Source of the DNA: CAYLOP01 sp964385305
GTDB lineage: Bacteria; Chloroflexota; Anaerolineae; Anaerolineales; E44-bin32
DNA: 59,193 bases
Assembly (NCBI GenBank): GCA_964385305.1
Contig: CAYLOP010000004.1
Location: 1-59,193 of the forward strand
Direction: 5' to 3'
The notes under the pieces are model-generated. The model saw only the letters and a program-made list of their open reading frames with translations. It did not search any database and was not told the DNA's origin. Position 1 is the first letter of the stretch, and each line of letters begins with the position of its first letter. A program made the translations under genes and the position numbers. Below are positions 34,299 through 42,362 of this stretch, one piece after another.

Positions 34299-35663
34299 AT
34301 GCGCGCTGTATATGCCCTATCTGGTGGGGTCTCCAAATTCGCCAAAGCCCGTCCCGACAAGACGTTCCAAGCATATACAAAGGAAGCCTATGACTATGCC
34401 ATCCACGACCTCCAAATCGATTTTCCAACTTTCACGTCCTTGGTCGATGGATCAGTAGCCTCCTACTTCTCAGACCACTTCGCACGACAACTGATGGCAG
34501 GCATCATGGTCCAGGACTACTTGGGTTTATGTCCTAAGCCGAGCCATCGCGTTGAAGGGGGAGGCGCAACCGGCGGACTATGCTTCCAAGAAGCATGGAA
34601 ATCCATCGCCTCAGGACACATGGACATCTGCGTGTCCTATGGTTTTGAATCCATGAGCCATGTGGAGACATGGAAAGGAAACGAGTTCATTGCACTCGCG
34701 TCCGATGCCTCATGGGATTATCCCGTCGGTGGTTTCTACTCCGGCTATTACGCCATGATGGTCACCCGCCACATGAAGGAATATGGCACAACCGTGGAGG
34801 AAATGGCCGCCGTCTCCGTAAAGAACCATATTAACGCCTATTACAATCCCTACGCTCAGAAACGGAACCGCTACACCATTGAAGATGTGCGTGCCTCACC
34901 GATGGTCGCTTGGCCGCTCACACGGTTGGACATCTGCGTAATGTCCGATGGCGCTGCAGCCACCATCATGGCTTCGGAAGAGGGGATCAAGAAGTTGGAA
35001 GCAGCCGGTGCCATCATCCCACGACCGCTGGTCAAAGTCATCGGCATCGGTCGCGGGACGGATGCGATGCGCATGTCAGATCGACCACATGTCGATTACG
35101 AGACTTTCATGCATGATTACGCTACAACGCAAGAAAAAGACTCCAACGATACGCGTGCTTACTACAAGAAACTATGGGATCACGGGACTCGTTACCCAGG
35201 CATACATTCCTTCCGAGCCGGGCGGACTGCGGGAAACATGGCTTACAAGCACGCTGGGATCAACGATCCACTGCAGGAGCTCGATTTCGTAGAACTGCAC
35301 GACGCATATACCTCAAGTGAGATTCAAACCTATGAGGATCTTGGGCTTTGCCGCTACGGCGAAGGGGGGCCCTTCGCCGCATCTGGGAAGGCTTTTATGC
35401 CGGGAATCGATTACAACCTTACGCTGGCGAACCAGCCCGAATGCCCTGTCAACCCATCCGGCGGTCTGATTGCCTGCGGTCACCCCGTCGGCGCGACGGG
35501 TCTGATGCAAGCCGTGTTTGCGATCTGGCAATTGCAGGGGACGATCGAGAAGCACTTTGACGATCCCACGCTCCAGGTACAAAACGCCAAATGCGGTGCC
35601 ATCCACTCCCATGCCGGAACCGGCACCTACGTTACCGTGACAATTCTAGAGCGGGAGGAGTAA
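34299..35663 (+). CDS. Thiolase-superfamily protein lacking the nucleophilic Cys
   Basis: A 454-residue SCP2/acetyl-CoA acetyltransferase-like protein. The fold is clear: FARQLMAGIMVQDYLGL, FVELHDAY (His 334), NPSGGLIACGHPVGATGL (His 395) and the last loop KCGAIHSHAGTG. At the place where thiolases have E-(A/N)-A-C-A-S-G-G, this protein has E-G-G-G-A-T-G-G, so the nucleophilic Cys is Gly 89. It therefore cannot do ordinary thiolytic chemistry. Known relatives that pair with DUF35 and lack the Cys include the steroid side-chain aldolase Ltp2-ChsH2. AAGGAGG precedes the ATG. Coupled to the DUF35 gene two bases later; activity is inferred, not known. Confidence 0.82.
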   Translation: MRAVYALSGGVSKFAKARPDKTFQAYTKEAYDYAIHDLQIDFPTFTSLVDGSVASYFSDHFARQLMAGIMVQDYLGLCPKPSHRVEGGGATGGLCFQEAWKSIASGHMDICVSYGFESMSHVETWKGNEFIALASDASWDYPVGGFYSGYYAMMVTRHMKEYGTTVEEMAAVSVKNHINAYYNPYAQKRNRYTIEDVRASPMVAWPLTRLDICVMSDGAAATIMASEEGIKKLEAAGAIIPRPLVKVIGIGRGTDAMRMSDRPHVDYETFMHDYATTQEKDSNDTRAYYKKLWDHGTRYPGIHSFRAGRTAGNMAYKHAGINDPLQELDFVELHDAYTSSEIQTYEDLGLCRYGEGGPFAASGKAFMPGIDYNLTLANQPECPVNPSGGLIACGHPVGATGLMQAVFAIWQLQGTIEKHFDDPTLQVQNAKCGAIHSHAGTGTYVTVTILEREE

Positions 35664-35665
35664 CC

Positions 35666-36214
35666 ATGTCTGAGCTACCCAGGCGCCGTCCTGAAACTCT
35701 CGGCGGCTATATCGTCCATGGGATCCCCTTCCCGAAGGAGACGGATCCCGATTCGCTGGCATTCCTGAAACGAATGATGCCCCTGCAAATCGAACAAGAC
35801 TACTGCATTACCTACCTTCACTCCTATGGGCAAGACAGCCCCTGGTTCGCAGGGGCTTCGAACAAAAAGCTACTCACCACCCGGGATCCCGAAAGCGGCT
35901 ATACATACGGCACCCCACGCGGTCACGATATGTACTCTGGCCAAGAGACTGAGTGGATCGATATCACAGATCGCAAAGCCCGCGTTCACGCATTCACAGT
36001 GTGCCATTTCGGGTCGGAAGAGTTCCTGCCGGAGACGCCCTTCATTCTTGCTTTAATTGAGTTTGAAGATGTCAATACGCTCTTTCTAACCCGGCTGATG
36101 GGCCTCGACCCGCTAGCCGCAAACATGAATTGGATTGGTATGGAGGTTGTCCCTCGCTTCCTCCGCAATAGTAAACTCAAACCGACGGATGTATATTTCA
36201 TACCTGCAGCATAG
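35666..36214 (+). CDS. DUF35 OB-fold acyl-CoA-associated protein without zinc ribbon
   Basis: A 182-residue DUF35 protein: N-terminal helices (RMMPLQIEQDYCITYLHSYG), a rubredoxin-like segment, then an OB fold (TEWIDITDRKARVHAFTV and so on). In the family the middle segment is a zinc ribbon CxxC...CxxC. Here it reads TRDPESGYTYGTPRGHDMYS, with Asp 74, Ser 77, Asp 88 and Ser 91 at the four Cys positions and the spacing kept, so zinc binding is lost. DUF35 proteins form complexes with thiolase-like partners and bind the CoA end. It lies two bases after the thiolase-like gene with GGGAGGAG as its ribosome site. Confidence 0.85.
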   Translation: MSELPRRRPETLGGYIVHGIPFPKETDPDSLAFLKRMMPLQIEQDYCITYLHSYGQDSPWFAGASNKKLLTTRDPESGYTYGTPRGHDMYSGQETEWIDITDRKARVHAFTVCHFGSEEFLPETPFILALIEFEDVNTLFLTRLMGLDPLAANMNWIGMEVVPRFLRNSKLKPTDVYFIPAA

Positions 36215-36376
36215 GAGGTTCGACTAAGCGCCTGGTCGATATTTCATGGGTAGAAGCTATACTACGGAGACGCTCTCTGGCACCAATTGACGCTCACCGC
36301 ATCTTGGCGCCTCAACGTCTCATACATGACTTACTGGCAATCCAACCTTAAGGATGCGTATGGCGGGTCACTGCAA

Positions 36377-37219
36377 ATGAATGTGGGCATGCCCACGGGA
36401 AGTTCTTCAAGGACTAGACATAACGGTATGGACCCGGGTCAGACCTGTCTGAGCGAGCACGAGTTGAGAAAGGGGCTCCGCATCCTCTATATCGTTGTGA
36501 CCGTTCTTGGCTCCTCAGGCCTCATTGCGGCTTCGGGTTTCGCGCTCTGGGCGTGGTATTTTGCCTACCGCCATTACGGACCCGCGCTCGTCACACGCTG
36601 GTCACTTCCCGCATTCGGCATCGGCCTAGCATCCACGATTCTAGCGTTTTTCGGCCTGGGCCTGATCCTACGAAATCTGAATTTGCAGGTGAGGGTGTAC
36701 CTCTCCGGAATCACTTTCCGGAGAGGAAGACAGCGTAAGATGATTCCATGGGATGGTATCCAGCAAATTCAAACCTCATCTGTGCGCTACGGTCTCCCTG
36801 GCCTTTCATGGGGCATGCGCACCACGTTGACGCTGAGCCTCACTGATGGATATAAAATCCGGATCTCCGACGCCATCACCAATCTGCCCGGCTTGATTAA
36901 GACCATAAAAAGCAACGTATACCCACGGCTTCTAAGCACTTGTCGTCAGGAACTCAACGAGGGTCAAGCGCTGGATTTTGGGCCCATCAGCCTGACCCCA
37001 CAAGGCGTTCAGAAGGCGCCTGTTCTTCTTCGGTGGGATCAAATTCAAGAACTTACCCTCGAGCGAGGCGTGCTCCGCATAGCTGGGAGAGACACCGGCC
37101 GTGATGCCCAAATTCGCGTACCCACACATCACATTCCAAACATTGATCTATGTGTAAGCTGCATTCGAGAAATCATTTCGAGCGCTGGAAGTAACCCATA
37201 TCCAGAGGCGAAGAAATGA
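36377..37219 (+). CDS. Hypothetical membrane protein with PH-like domains
   Basis: About 280 residues with two membrane helices (around 35-60 and 72-95 from this start), followed by a soluble beta-rich part with VRVYLSGITFRRGRQRKMIPWDGIQQIQ and a second similar unit (LTPQGVQKAPVLLRWDQIQELTLERGVLRI). The pattern 'strand-Gly-hydrophilic-W-D-x-I' twice suggests bacterial PH-like (YcxB/DUF6585-type) domains. Start is uncertain: the frame is open from 36287, with ATGs at 36377, 36389 and 36428. No enzymatic motif. Confidence 0.6.
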   Translation: MNVGMPTGSSSRTRHNGMDPGQTCLSEHELRKGLRILYIVVTVLGSSGLIAASGFALWAWYFAYRHYGPALVTRWSLPAFGIGLASTILAFFGLGLILRNLNLQVRVYLSGITFRRGRQRKMIPWDGIQQIQTSSVRYGLPGLSWGMRTTLTLSLTDGYKIRISDAITNLPGLIKTIKSNVYPRLLSTCRQELNEGQALDFGPISLTPQGVQKAPVLLRWDQIQELTLERGVLRIAGRDTGRDAQIRVPTHHIPNIDLCVSCIREIISSAGSNPYPEAKK

Positions 37220-37279
37220 GTTAGACTAAGTGGCAGGATCCCCAACGTTTATACGACTTGAGATCTGGATTAGAAACAT

Positions 37280-39760
37280 ATGCGGAAAGCATGCCAAATC
37301 ATCATCGTTGCGCTAATCCTTACCCCTTTGATCGGCGGGTGTGGGCTTTCGGACATCTTTTTACCCCCTCAAAGCCCTACGGCTATGCCTGTGCCCAGTC
37401 CAACACCCTTGCCTTCGTCAGAGGCGATCTTCAGCGTCTTGCCACCTGAAGGCACAGCACCGAATAGTCAGTTAGGCCTGGTGGTACTGGATGAGGTCAC
37501 CGGCATACCTTACAATACCACCACCTATCCCATGACCCGGCTCGAGGATGGGCGTTGGCAGGTTCGTCTGACCCCCCCAGTCGGTTCGCTCATCCGCTAC
37601 CGTTACACGCGAAGCGCCCCCACCGCAGCCGAAGAAGTAAGCGTGGATGGCGAACTCATTCTCTATCGAACCGCTCATATCCCCGGTTCGATCCAGATCG
37701 ATGACATCATTGCGGCGTGGCAGGACACACCCTATTCGGGGCCATCGGGGCGCATCATCGGGAATATCCATGATGCAGTCTCAGGGGAGGGTCTCCCTGA
37801 GGTGATGGTCAGTGTAGCGGGTGCTAACGCGATCACAGACGGGGAGGGTTCCTTTCGAATCAATGGCCTAGCGCCTGGCCTGCACAACATGGTGGTCTTC
37901 GCGCTGGACGGATCCTACCGCACTGCACAGCAAGGAGCCATTATTGCGGCTGAAAGCGCCACACCCGTTGAGCTTTCGCTCCAACCAGCAACAGCCGTTC
38001 AAGTGACATTTCAGCTTACCGTCCCAGCCGACACCATTCCGGGTACACCCTTGCGGATCGCAGGCAATGTAATCCAACTTGGGAACACCTTCAGCCAACT
38101 TCCGGGAGGGCTCAGCTGCTCGAGTTCGCTTATGCCCTCGCTCACACTCGTAGACCCAACGCACTATATCACCGTGATCACGCTTTATACCGGAACGGAC
38201 CTGCGTTACAAGTACACACTTGGGGACGGCCTTTGGAATGCAGAACGAGATAGTAATGGTTTCTTCCTTACACGGCAATTGATTGTCCCGGATCATGATC
38301 TGGTGATCGAAGACAGCATCTCGAGTTGGCACACCAAGAATCAGGGCAGTGTGCGGTTTTTCTTACGTGTTCCTGAGAACACGCCATCCTCCGACCAGAT
38401 AAGCATTCAGTTCAATCTCTATTCTTGGTTCGACCCGATACCCATGTGGCGCCTTGATGAAGATGAGTGGTTTTTCGTCCTGCATGGACCGCTCGATATC
38501 AGCGGTACCCTCGGCTACCGATACTGCCGGAATATGCAGTGTGGGAGCGCTGACGATGTCGAGACGCCAGGGAATAACGCCATCGGCAGACCGCTCACGA
38601 CAGCACTGGCCAATCAGGATCTCATGGACGAAGTTATAGCGTGGCAGTGGTGGGAAACCCTGTCGGATAAAACTACAATTGTTGCGCCGGACATTCAACC
38701 CCGGGAAGAATTTGAAGCTGGCGTTTCATTCCTTCCAGCATTCAATCCAAGTTGGATACCTCGGGCTGAAGTCATCATGGCAGATGTGGCTCAGTTGGGC
38801 GCAAATGCCCTGATCCTGACGCCGACATGGGTCCTCGGTGAAAAGGACTACACACCCGAGATCTCCTACGACCCATCCCATGCACCCTCGGCATACCAAC
38901 TACGAGCGATCGTCCAGCAAGCGAGGGCGCGTGATTTACAAGTTTCGCTTCAGCCTGTCTTGATTTCCAGCACAGACGGAATCGATACTTGGTGGAATCG
39001 CGCGGCGCGGGATTCAGCGTGGTGGAACGTGTGGTTTGAGGAGTACCGATCTTTTATTCTCACCTACGCAAACCAAGCACAAGCCGCAGGCGTATCCAAA
39101 CTCATCCTCGGCGGACCCGAAGTCGAACCGGCGCTACCGGGAGGGCTTCTATCTGATGGGTCATCCGCCAATTGCCCTGGGGATGCTGAAACTCGCTGGA
39201 GAAGCCTTATCGATGAGATACGGTCTACCTTTGGTGGAACGATGGCTTTCGAGATCGAACTAGGCGAGCAGGGAATAAAGCCTCCCCCCTTCATCGATGC
39301 CTTCGACGAAGTCCATGTGTACTGGCACGCACCACTCTCTGATCAAGATGACCCAAGCATCGGTGAACTGCAATCGGCTGCGCGGCAGCTTTTCGAAGAG
39401 ACTCTCCTTCTCGATACCCGCCTGGGGGGAAAGCCGATCGTCTTAAACGTGGAATACCTTTCGATCTCTGGTAGCGCTAACGCCTGCGCGAAAGCGCCGG
39501 ATGGGAGCTGCAGAAGCCCCTCTGATTTCGATTTAGGCGCGATCGTCGATCAAGACCTAACGCGTGATCTGGTTGCTCAAGCAGATACGATCAACGCTAT
39601 TCTCCTCGAAGTGTTGAATAGGCCGCGTATGAAAGGTTTTTATGTACGGGGCTACAATCCTGTCGCGGCCTTACAGGACAAATCCGCCTCCGTCCATGGA
39701 AAACCAGCTCAGGACGTGCTGTGGTACTGGTACCCGCGCCTGACAGGGCAACAAGATTGA
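37280..39760 (+). CDS. Large multidomain lipoprotein, glycosidase-like C-terminus
   Basis: Exported lipoprotein of 826 residues; lipobox I-G-G-C (Cys 21), then a Pro/Thr linker. The middle part is beta-rich: a carboxypeptidase-regulatory-like domain (GRIIGNIHDAVSGEGLPEV and GSFRINGLAPGLHNMVV) and two starch-binding-like (CBM20) modules, suggested by YKYTLGDGLWNAERD and FDPIPMWRLDEDEWFF. The C-terminal third (about 490-815) looks like a TIM barrel of the GH113/GTA-TIM type: LGANALILTPTW, LRAIVQQARARDLQVSLQPV, ARDSAWWNVWFEEYRSFI, VSKLILGGPEVEPALPG and a possible catalytic Glu in LNVEYLSI. It may act on a polysaccharide; the specificity is unknown. Confidence 0.72.
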   Translation: MRKACQIIIVALILTPLIGGCGLSDIFLPPQSPTAMPVPSPTPLPSSEAIFSVLPPEGTAPNSQLGLVVLDEVTGIPYNTTTYPMTRLEDGRWQVRLTPPVGSLIRYRYTRSAPTAAEEVSVDGELILYRTAHIPGSIQIDDIIAAWQDTPYSGPSGRIIGNIHDAVSGEGLPEVMVSVAGANAITDGEGSFRINGLAPGLHNMVVFALDGSYRTAQQGAIIAAESATPVELSLQPATAVQVTFQLTVPADTIPGTPLRIAGNVIQLGNTFSQLPGGLSCSSSLMPSLTLVDPTHYITVITLYTGTDLRYKYTLGDGLWNAERDSNGFFLTRQLIVPDHDLVIEDSISSWHTKNQGSVRFFLRVPENTPSSDQISIQFNLYSWFDPIPMWRLDEDEWFFVLHGPLDISGTLGYRYCRNMQCGSADDVETPGNNAIGRPLTTALANQDLMDEVIAWQWWETLSDKTTIVAPDIQPREEFEAGVSFLPAFNPSWIPRAEVIMADVAQLGANALILTPTWVLGEKDYTPEISYDPSHAPSAYQLRAIVQQARARDLQVSLQPVLISSTDGIDTWWNRAARDSAWWNVWFEEYRSFILTYANQAQAAGVSKLILGGPEVEPALPGGLLSDGSSANCPGDAETRWRSLIDEIRSTFGGTMAFEIELGEQGIKPPPFIDAFDEVHVYWHAPLSDQDDPSIGELQSAARQLFEETLLLDTRLGGKPIVLNVEYLSISGSANACAKAPDGSCRSPSDFDLGAIVDQDLTRDLVAQADTINAILLEVLNRPRMKGFYVRGYNPVAALQDKSASVHGKPAQDVLWYWYPRLTGQQD

Positions 39761-39909
39761 TGGTTTGATAATCCACACTCGCTTGAAACATCTGTTAAAG
39801 GATGAGATCTCACACAAGTAACTTCTTCAAAACCGCGGTGTGGTTCTACGCACACATCGATTAACGATCCAATAAGAGGGACATCGCCCAATCATTAGCG
39901 AGGTTGAAA

Positions 39910-41055
39910 ATGGACTTCGAACTCACGGACGAACAGCGAATGTGGCGACATGCCGTACACGACTTCTGCGAGCAAGAGGTGAAGCCCAAGGCCGCAGAGA
40001 TGGACGCCAACGCGCAATTTAATGCCGAAGCTTTTCAAAAGATGGGACCGCTTGGGTTGCTAGGCATGAACGTACCGGAAACGTATGGCGGTGCTGGGGT
40101 CGACAGCGTCAGTGCAGCCATCGCTATCGAGGAAGTGGGCTGGGCATGCGGCGGCACTGCCCTCTCTGTCGCTGCCCACAATAGCCTTGGCTGCAGTCCA
40201 ATCACGCTTTTTGGTTCCGAGGCGCAGAAAAAGCGCTGGCTTCCTGCACTAGCCACAGGAGAGAATGGGCTGGGTTCACTCGCCCTCACCGAGCCCGATA
40301 CAGGCTCCGATCTGGTTGGCGGCATTCGCACCCGAGCCGAGTTGGTGGAGGATGAATGGCATATTAAGGGAAGCAAAGCCTGGATCACAAATGCAAGCGA
40401 GGCATCCTTGATCATCACGCTTTGCCGCACCAATCCCGCTGGAGGATCGCGCTCGCTCAGCCTCATTGTTGTCCCATCAGACACCCCCGGTGTAACCGTC
40501 TTCCCCACGGAGAATAAAATGGGTGTCCGCGCCTCTCCAACAAACGCAATCACCTACGACGACGTACGCGTGCCCAAGGACCATGTTCTCGGTGAACCCG
40601 ACCACGGTATATACCAGACACTTGAAGTGCTTGATGGGGGACGCATCAGCATTGGCGCTATCTCTGTCGGGTTAGCGCAAGCAGCCTTGGAAGAAGCGAT
40701 TCGTTACGCAAAGGATCGAGAGGCTTTTGGCAAGCCCCTCGCACGCCATCAAGCGATCCAATGGATGATCGCGGATGCGGCCGTTCAAATTGAAGCTGCT
40801 CGTTTATTAATCTACCGCGCAGCCTGGCTGAAAGACCGTGGTGAATCCTATACCAAAGAAGCCGCCATAGGGAAGCTGTTTTCCACGGAGATGGCAGAGA
40901 AGGTTTGCAGAGATGCTATTCAGATATTAGGAAGCTATGGATACAGCCGTGAGTATCCGGTTGAACAAATGTATCGGGATGCTCGCCTGATGACGATAGG
41001 TGAGGGCACAAGCGAGGTTCAGCGCATGGTTATCGCAAAACGCGTGCTGAGCTAG
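39910..41055 (+). CDS. Acyl-CoA dehydrogenase
   Basis: FAD flavoenzyme of 381 residues that oxidises acyl-CoA to trans-2-enoyl-CoA. Features are the FAD/substrate motif LALTEPDTGSDLVG, WITNASEA, and the C-terminal signature QILGSYGYSREYPVEQMYRDARLMTIGEGTSEVQR (quoted in part: YRDARLMTIGEGTSEVQR), with the catalytic Glu in IGEGTSE, as in short-chain (butyryl-type) enzymes. GAGG precedes the ATG at 39910. It is a single-gene unit with a strong hairpin after it, near the thiolase-like pair. Confidence 0.94.
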   Translation: MDFELTDEQRMWRHAVHDFCEQEVKPKAAEMDANAQFNAEAFQKMGPLGLLGMNVPETYGGAGVDSVSAAIAIEEVGWACGGTALSVAAHNSLGCSPITLFGSEAQKKRWLPALATGENGLGSLALTEPDTGSDLVGGIRTRAELVEDEWHIKGSKAWITNASEASLIITLCRTNPAGGSRSLSLIVVPSDTPGVTVFPTENKMGVRASPTNAITYDDVRVPKDHVLGEPDHGIYQTLEVLDGGRISIGAISVGLAQAALEEAIRYAKDREAFGKPLARHQAIQWMIADAAVQIEAARLLIYRAAWLKDRGESYTKEAAIGKLFSTEMAEKVCRDAIQILGSYGYSREYPVEQMYRDARLMTIGEGTSEVQRMVIAKRVLS

Positions 41056-41110
41056 GGATTATTATTACGGCGATCGATATAACCTATCTGTCGCTTCCGA
41101 AGGATAAACG

Positions 41111-41149
41111 GGAGGAGGGGAATGTATGCCTCGCATCTTCCCCTCCTCC
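41111..41149 (+). terminator. Long hairpin terminator after acyl-CoA dehydrogenase
   Basis: Perfect 12-bp arms (41111-41122 and 41138-41149), with a short inner stem ATGC/GCAT in the loop, followed by TTATTCCTTAT. Its arms are purine- and pyrimidine-rich respectively. Confidence 0.8.
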
Positions 41150-41266
41150 TTATTCCTTATAGTTGCAGGTAAATCATACCGAAGAGGAAATGAACTTAGT
41201 CGCCACATGGAGGCGCGCGAATGAGTTACATGCAGGAGTATTGTGCAGTCCGTGAGTCGATAAACC

Positions 41267-41482
41267 TTATTTGCGTTTTAAAAAGAACCAGTACCCCACA
41301 TAGAAAACAATGCACAATCCCCCTGTAATCCCCCAAATTGGAAACCCAGCTTTAATTGCCGCCCACCAGTCACTCCCCGTGAATAGACCGATGTACGCGG
41401 TAATTGCTGCCCATACGATTACAAAGGTGCCAAAAAGCCAGAAACGCATCAGGTTTAACAACTTTGTCTTTTCCTCAGACAT
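41267..41482 (-). CDS. Small hypothetical membrane protein
   Basis: A 71-residue protein with two membrane helices (about 12-33 and 47-68). AAGGAGGAATT precedes the ATG at 41482, which fixes the start (the frame is open further upstream, but without a site). No family recognised. It lies downstream of the thioredoxin-like selenoprotein gene on the same strand, about 108 bases away. Confidence 0.7.
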   Translation of the reverse strand: MSEEKTKLLNLMRFWLFGTFVIVWAAITAYIGLFTGSDWWAAIKAGFPIWGITGGLCIVFYVGYWFFLKRK

Positions 41483-41589
41483 GGCAATTCCTCCTTGAGG
41501 GTGATGAACATTTGCGGATTCTAGTCCGAGTCCCATAATTCGGCAACTATCCGCGATATAGATTTAGATGCCATTATGATACGATCTCG

Positions 41590-42105
41590 TTATAGAATCA
41601 AACGCTGGAAGGCTTCTTCAAGCACGCTCCTTTCAACAACGCCTACCCACTGCTCAAGAATATACCCTTCCCCATCCAAAAGGAAAAGGTGAGGCAGGTA
41701 TCGAAATCCTAGCGCCTTCTTGAACCGTGTGTTGCGGTTGTCGTCAATGTCCAGATACACAAAGTTGATTTCGTTCCCCCACTCCGCCTCAAGCCCGTGC
41801 ACGACGGGCGCCAATTGTCGGCAGTTCGGTCACCAAAAGGCGAAGAACTCAACGAGTGTAGGTTTGCCGGACGCCAGATTCACACCCGTTGGATCTGTGG
41901 CGGTTAACTCTGATCGCGGCGTTGCAACGGCTTCTTCAGGTTGAGGTTCAAGCGTGGGCGTATTGACGATTTCTGGAGAAGGGCTCGGGATCTCAGCTTC
42001 TTGATCCGTGACTCCTAAAGTTGGGGTGGCCGACTCACTCACCATAGGCGTTGGGGAAGCTGCCTTGGGTATGGTGGGGTGTCGGCAATACCTGTCAGGC
42101 AGCAA
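41590..42105 (-). CDS. Thioredoxin-like protein with in-frame TGA: candidate selenoprotein
   Basis: Reading one frame through a single TGA (41830-41832) gives a thioredoxin-fold protein. A Pro/Thr/Ser/Glu-rich linker is followed by KPTLVEFFAFW-U-PNCRQLAPVVH, then NFVYLDIDDN and the cis-Pro loop GFRYLPHLFLLDGEG, ending at 41590. The TGA stands exactly where the first Cys of the WCxxC redox motif belongs, and TGC (second Cys) follows three codons later, so U-x-x-C is expected. A hairpin at 41793-41809 fits bacterial SECIS rules. The N-terminus is uncertain. The best ribosome site (GGGAGGAG) is before ATG 42160, whose frame carries a signal-peptide-like start but meets a TGA at 42095-42097. TTG 42105 is the nominal start here. 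If TGA is not decoded, it is a pseudogene. Confidence 0.65.
41793..41809 (-). promoter_or_regulatory. Candidate bacterial SECIS hairpin
   Basis: On the minus strand GCCCGT (41809-41804) pairs perfectly with ACGGGC (41798-41793) around the five-base loop CGTGC. The loop has G in its second position, and its first base is 27 bases after the in-frame TGA (26 lie between). Bacterial SECIS elements need a small apical loop with an early G, 16-37 bases after the UGA; all are met here. Confidence 0.55.
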
Positions 42106-42229
42106 GAAAGGCTTCCAGCATCATCCCGATCCAATATAAACGCGCTCCTCCAAATTTCATATGCTCTCCTCCCTTGGAAAAAACTACACTTCACCTGCAT
42201 AACAATATATCCGATAGCCTCATCATCTT

Positions 42230-42245
42230 TGTGACATGTATCACA
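42230..42245. promoter_or_regulatory. CRP/FNR-type palindrome upstream of ftcD
   Basis: TGTGACATGTATCACA is a perfect match to the TGTGA-N6-TCACA site of the CRP family. Its centre is about 61.5 bases upstream of the expected start of transcription from the TATAAT at 42287-42292, the class I activation position. It also lies 70 bases before ATG 42160 of the divergent thioredoxin-like gene, so either or both could be controlled. Confidence 0.6.
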
Positions 42246-42286
42246 CGCTCACAGACATGCTTCCGCTTTTATGCTTTTCAGGGGCG

Positions 42287-42332
42287 TATAATCCCTTGTG
42301 GATGATTCAAACACAAACAATAAGGCTATAAT
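42287..42332 (+). promoter_or_regulatory. Two -10 boxes upstream of ftcD
   Basis: Perfect TATAAT hexamers occur at 42287-42292 and 42327-42332, in front of ftcD (start 42363). Neither has a good -35, which fits dependence on an activator such as one binding at 42230-42245. Confidence 0.5.
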
Positions 42333-42362
42333 CAAGCGTGAATATGCCAGGCCGAGGCTACC

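Noticed and set aside
41590..42105. TGA reassigned genome-wide (to Trp, Cys or Gly)
   Set aside because: Many genes here end with TGA at family-typical ends (for example the PfkB, parA, rpoD-region and DUF362 genes), so TGA is a normal stop; only a local recoding makes sense.
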